DNA of 7,339 nt. It comes from Pseudomonadota bacterium (GTDB taxonomy: Bacteria > Myxococcota > Myxococcia > Myxococcales > Vulgatibacteraceae). Below the pieces are notes generated by a model. The model saw only the letters and a program-made list of their open reading frames with translations, ran no database searches and had not been told where the DNA came from. Position 1 is the first letter of the stretch. The number at the start of each line of letters is the position of its first letter. The stretch covers positions 1 through 7,339 of the forward strand of contig JAEZJH010000353.1 in NCBI GenBank assembly GCA_023436385.1, given 5' to 3'. Below, piece by piece: positions 6,372 to 7,339 of the stretch. A program made the position numbers and the translations under genes.

Positions 6372-6464
6372 GGGCCCGGACGATCGCCACTCCGTTCGCC
6401 GGGCGGAAGCGCTCGCGGTGGGAGGCGGATCCCCCGTGCGGTGGCGGACCGCGGCGGGTCCGGT

Positions 6465-7339
6465 TCAGAACGTCGAGGAGACCTCGAGGAGGAGGAGGTT
6501 TCCGCCGCGGTACCGCCCGAGCTGGTCGATCGCCCGGCCGAGTCGATCGAAGAGGTTCCCGCCGCCTCCGCCGCCGCCGCCGCCCCCACCGCCGTCCCCG
6601 GAGCCGCCGCCGTCCGGGAAGGAGACCGGCACCAGCTGGCCGACGGCGGCGCCGAGCCGCAGCCAGCCCAGGTCCCAGCGCGCCGAGCCGGTCAGCGCCA
6701 GGAGGTCGATCACCGCGTCGACGCCGTGCTCGGAGGCGAGGGCCCGCTCGAGCGTGTTCGAGCGCACCTCGAGATCGGCGGCATGGGAGATCAGCCGGAT
6801 CCCCTGGAGGCCGAACCCGAAGCGGAGCTGTGGCGACGGCCCGCCGTCCCACCCGACCGCCACCTGGTGGCTCTCGAGTTCGTAGCCGCCGCGGAGGAAG
6901 AGGCCGAGGTCGAGGTCGACGTCCATCAGCGCCCGGGCGGCGGCGGTGCCCACCTCGTTCGCCCGGGAGGTCGAGCCGATGGTGCCGTGGAGGTAGCGGA
7001 CCCGGAGCTGCTGGCCGCCGCCCACCTCGGCCTCCGCGCCGGCGAAGAGACGGGTGCGGACCAGGCCCAGATCGACCGCGGCGATCGTGCCGGTCCCCTC
7101 CGCGAGGAGGAAGTCCCGGCCGCCGAAGTGGGCCCGATCGAGCCCGGCGCGGAGGGCGAGCCACGGCCACGGCCGGCCTCCGGCCTCCGCCCAGCCGTCG
7201 TCGGGCCGCTCGACGAGGAGCGCGCCCCGGAGCCACGCCCGGTCCCCGGCCAGCTCGGCGCCCAGCTCCGTCTCCAACCGCCGCCGGTCCAGCTCGTAGA
7301 GGAGCCCCGGGGAGTCGAGCTTGGGCGCGGCGCCCGCCG
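6465..7339 (-). CDS. Probable outer-membrane beta-barrel protein, C-terminal part (5' end outside window)
   Basis: The frame stays open to the window edge, so this is the last roughly 290 residues; a TTG at 7277 is not a convincing start. I do not recognise a named family. The sequence is a series of short amphipathic strands with alternating hydrophobic and polar residues and Gly/aromatic turns (AAVDLGLVRTRLFAGAEAEV, QQLRVRYLHG, LDLGLFLRGGYEL, ARWDLGWLRLGAAVGQLVPV). It ends NLLLLEVSSTF. A terminal Phe closing an alternating strand is the usual recognition signal of barrel proteins for the BAM machinery. Before the last strand come a Gly/Asp/Ser run with 12 consecutive Gly (codons 6558-6593) and a helix-like segment (NLFDRLGRAIDQLGRY). 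The hydrolase-like gene follows 93 bases downstream. An alternative is a secreted beta-rich protein that is not a barrel. Confidence 0.6.
   Translation of the reverse strand, partial: AGAAPKLDSPGLLYELDRRRLETELGAELAGDRAWLRGALLVERPDDGWAEAGGRPWPWLALRAGLDRAHFGGRDFLLAEGTGTIAAVDLGLVRTRLFAGAEAEVGGGQQLRVRYLHGTIGSTSRANEVGTAAARALMDVDLDLGLFLRGGYELESHQVAVGWDGGPSPQLRFGFGLQGIRLISHAADLEVRSNTLERALASEHGVDAVIDLLALTGSARWDLGWLRLGAAVGQLVPVSFPDGGGSGDGGGGGGGGGGGGNLFDRLGRAIDQLGRYRGGNLLLLEVSSTF
6558..6611 (-). repeat. GGN trinucleotide tract encoding poly-Gly
   Basis: Read on the minus strand, this is mostly GGC codons: GGG, then Asp/Ser-interrupted Gly, then 12 Gly codons without a break (6593 down to 6558). Seven consecutive gcc triplets (6561-6566 plus 6570-6584, with one tcc between) give a near-pure microsatellite prone to slippage in steps of three. 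It lies in the presumed last loop of the barrel-like protein. Confidence 0.8.

Noticed and set aside
6445..6462. Short inverted repeat (cggacc / ggtccg) just after the stop of the barrel-like gene
   Set aside because: Only six pairs around a six-base loop, no T run and easily expected by chance at this GC content.
4501..7236. Long minus-strand open frame of over 900 codons
   Set aside because: It overlaps the hydrolase-like and barrel-like genes in another frame and is dominated by Arg, Pro and Gly, the pattern of a shadow frame in GC-rich DNA. The competing frames carry recognisable motifs.

Overview
The window is very GC-rich, with G or C at nearly every third codon position and genes packed on both strands. 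Two features point to a Gram-negative bacterium: an inner-membrane ExbB/ExbD proton-channel set, and a protein with an outer-membrane beta-barrel-like C-terminus. The order ExbB-ExbD-ExbD and the envelope protein of the DUF3108 type recall Myxococcota and other former Deltaproteobacteria. That placement is a guess from gene content; other GC-rich Gram-negative phyla are possible.

Plus strand: positions 1-1176 hold the C-terminal part of a type IA DNA topoisomerase, cut by the window edge. It keeps the active-site Tyr and a C-terminal zinc finger, but a 21-bp in-frame tandem repeat interrupts it. A leader of about 210 bases with a plausible sigma-70 promoter follows. Next comes a three-gene cluster, ExbB/TolQ-like (1388-2086), ExbD/TolR-like 1 (2147-2671) and ExbD/TolR-like 2 (2681-3307). 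A perfect hairpin lies between the first two genes, and a 14-bp hairpin overlaps the last stop codon.

Minus strand, read from the right edge: a partial protein resembling an outer-membrane beta-barrel, with a 12-Gly run (7339-6465); a GH123/DUF4091-like glycoside hydrolase with an N-terminal membrane or signal segment (6371-4587); and a secreted DUF3108-type protein with a disordered Pro/Lys/Glu tail (4498-3446). Gaps of 93 and 88 bases separate them, so they may be co-transcribed. They converge on the ExbBD cluster across a 138-base gap with two strong hairpins.

Together the three plus-strand membrane genes would form a proton-motive-force-driven motor with one stator subunit and two unlike ExbD subunits. 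The minus-strand genes are all exported or envelope proteins. A shared envelope role is a reasonable guess, but no TonB, TolA or TonB-dependent receptor is visible to name the motor's output. No RNA genes, mobile elements or CRISPR arrays were seen.
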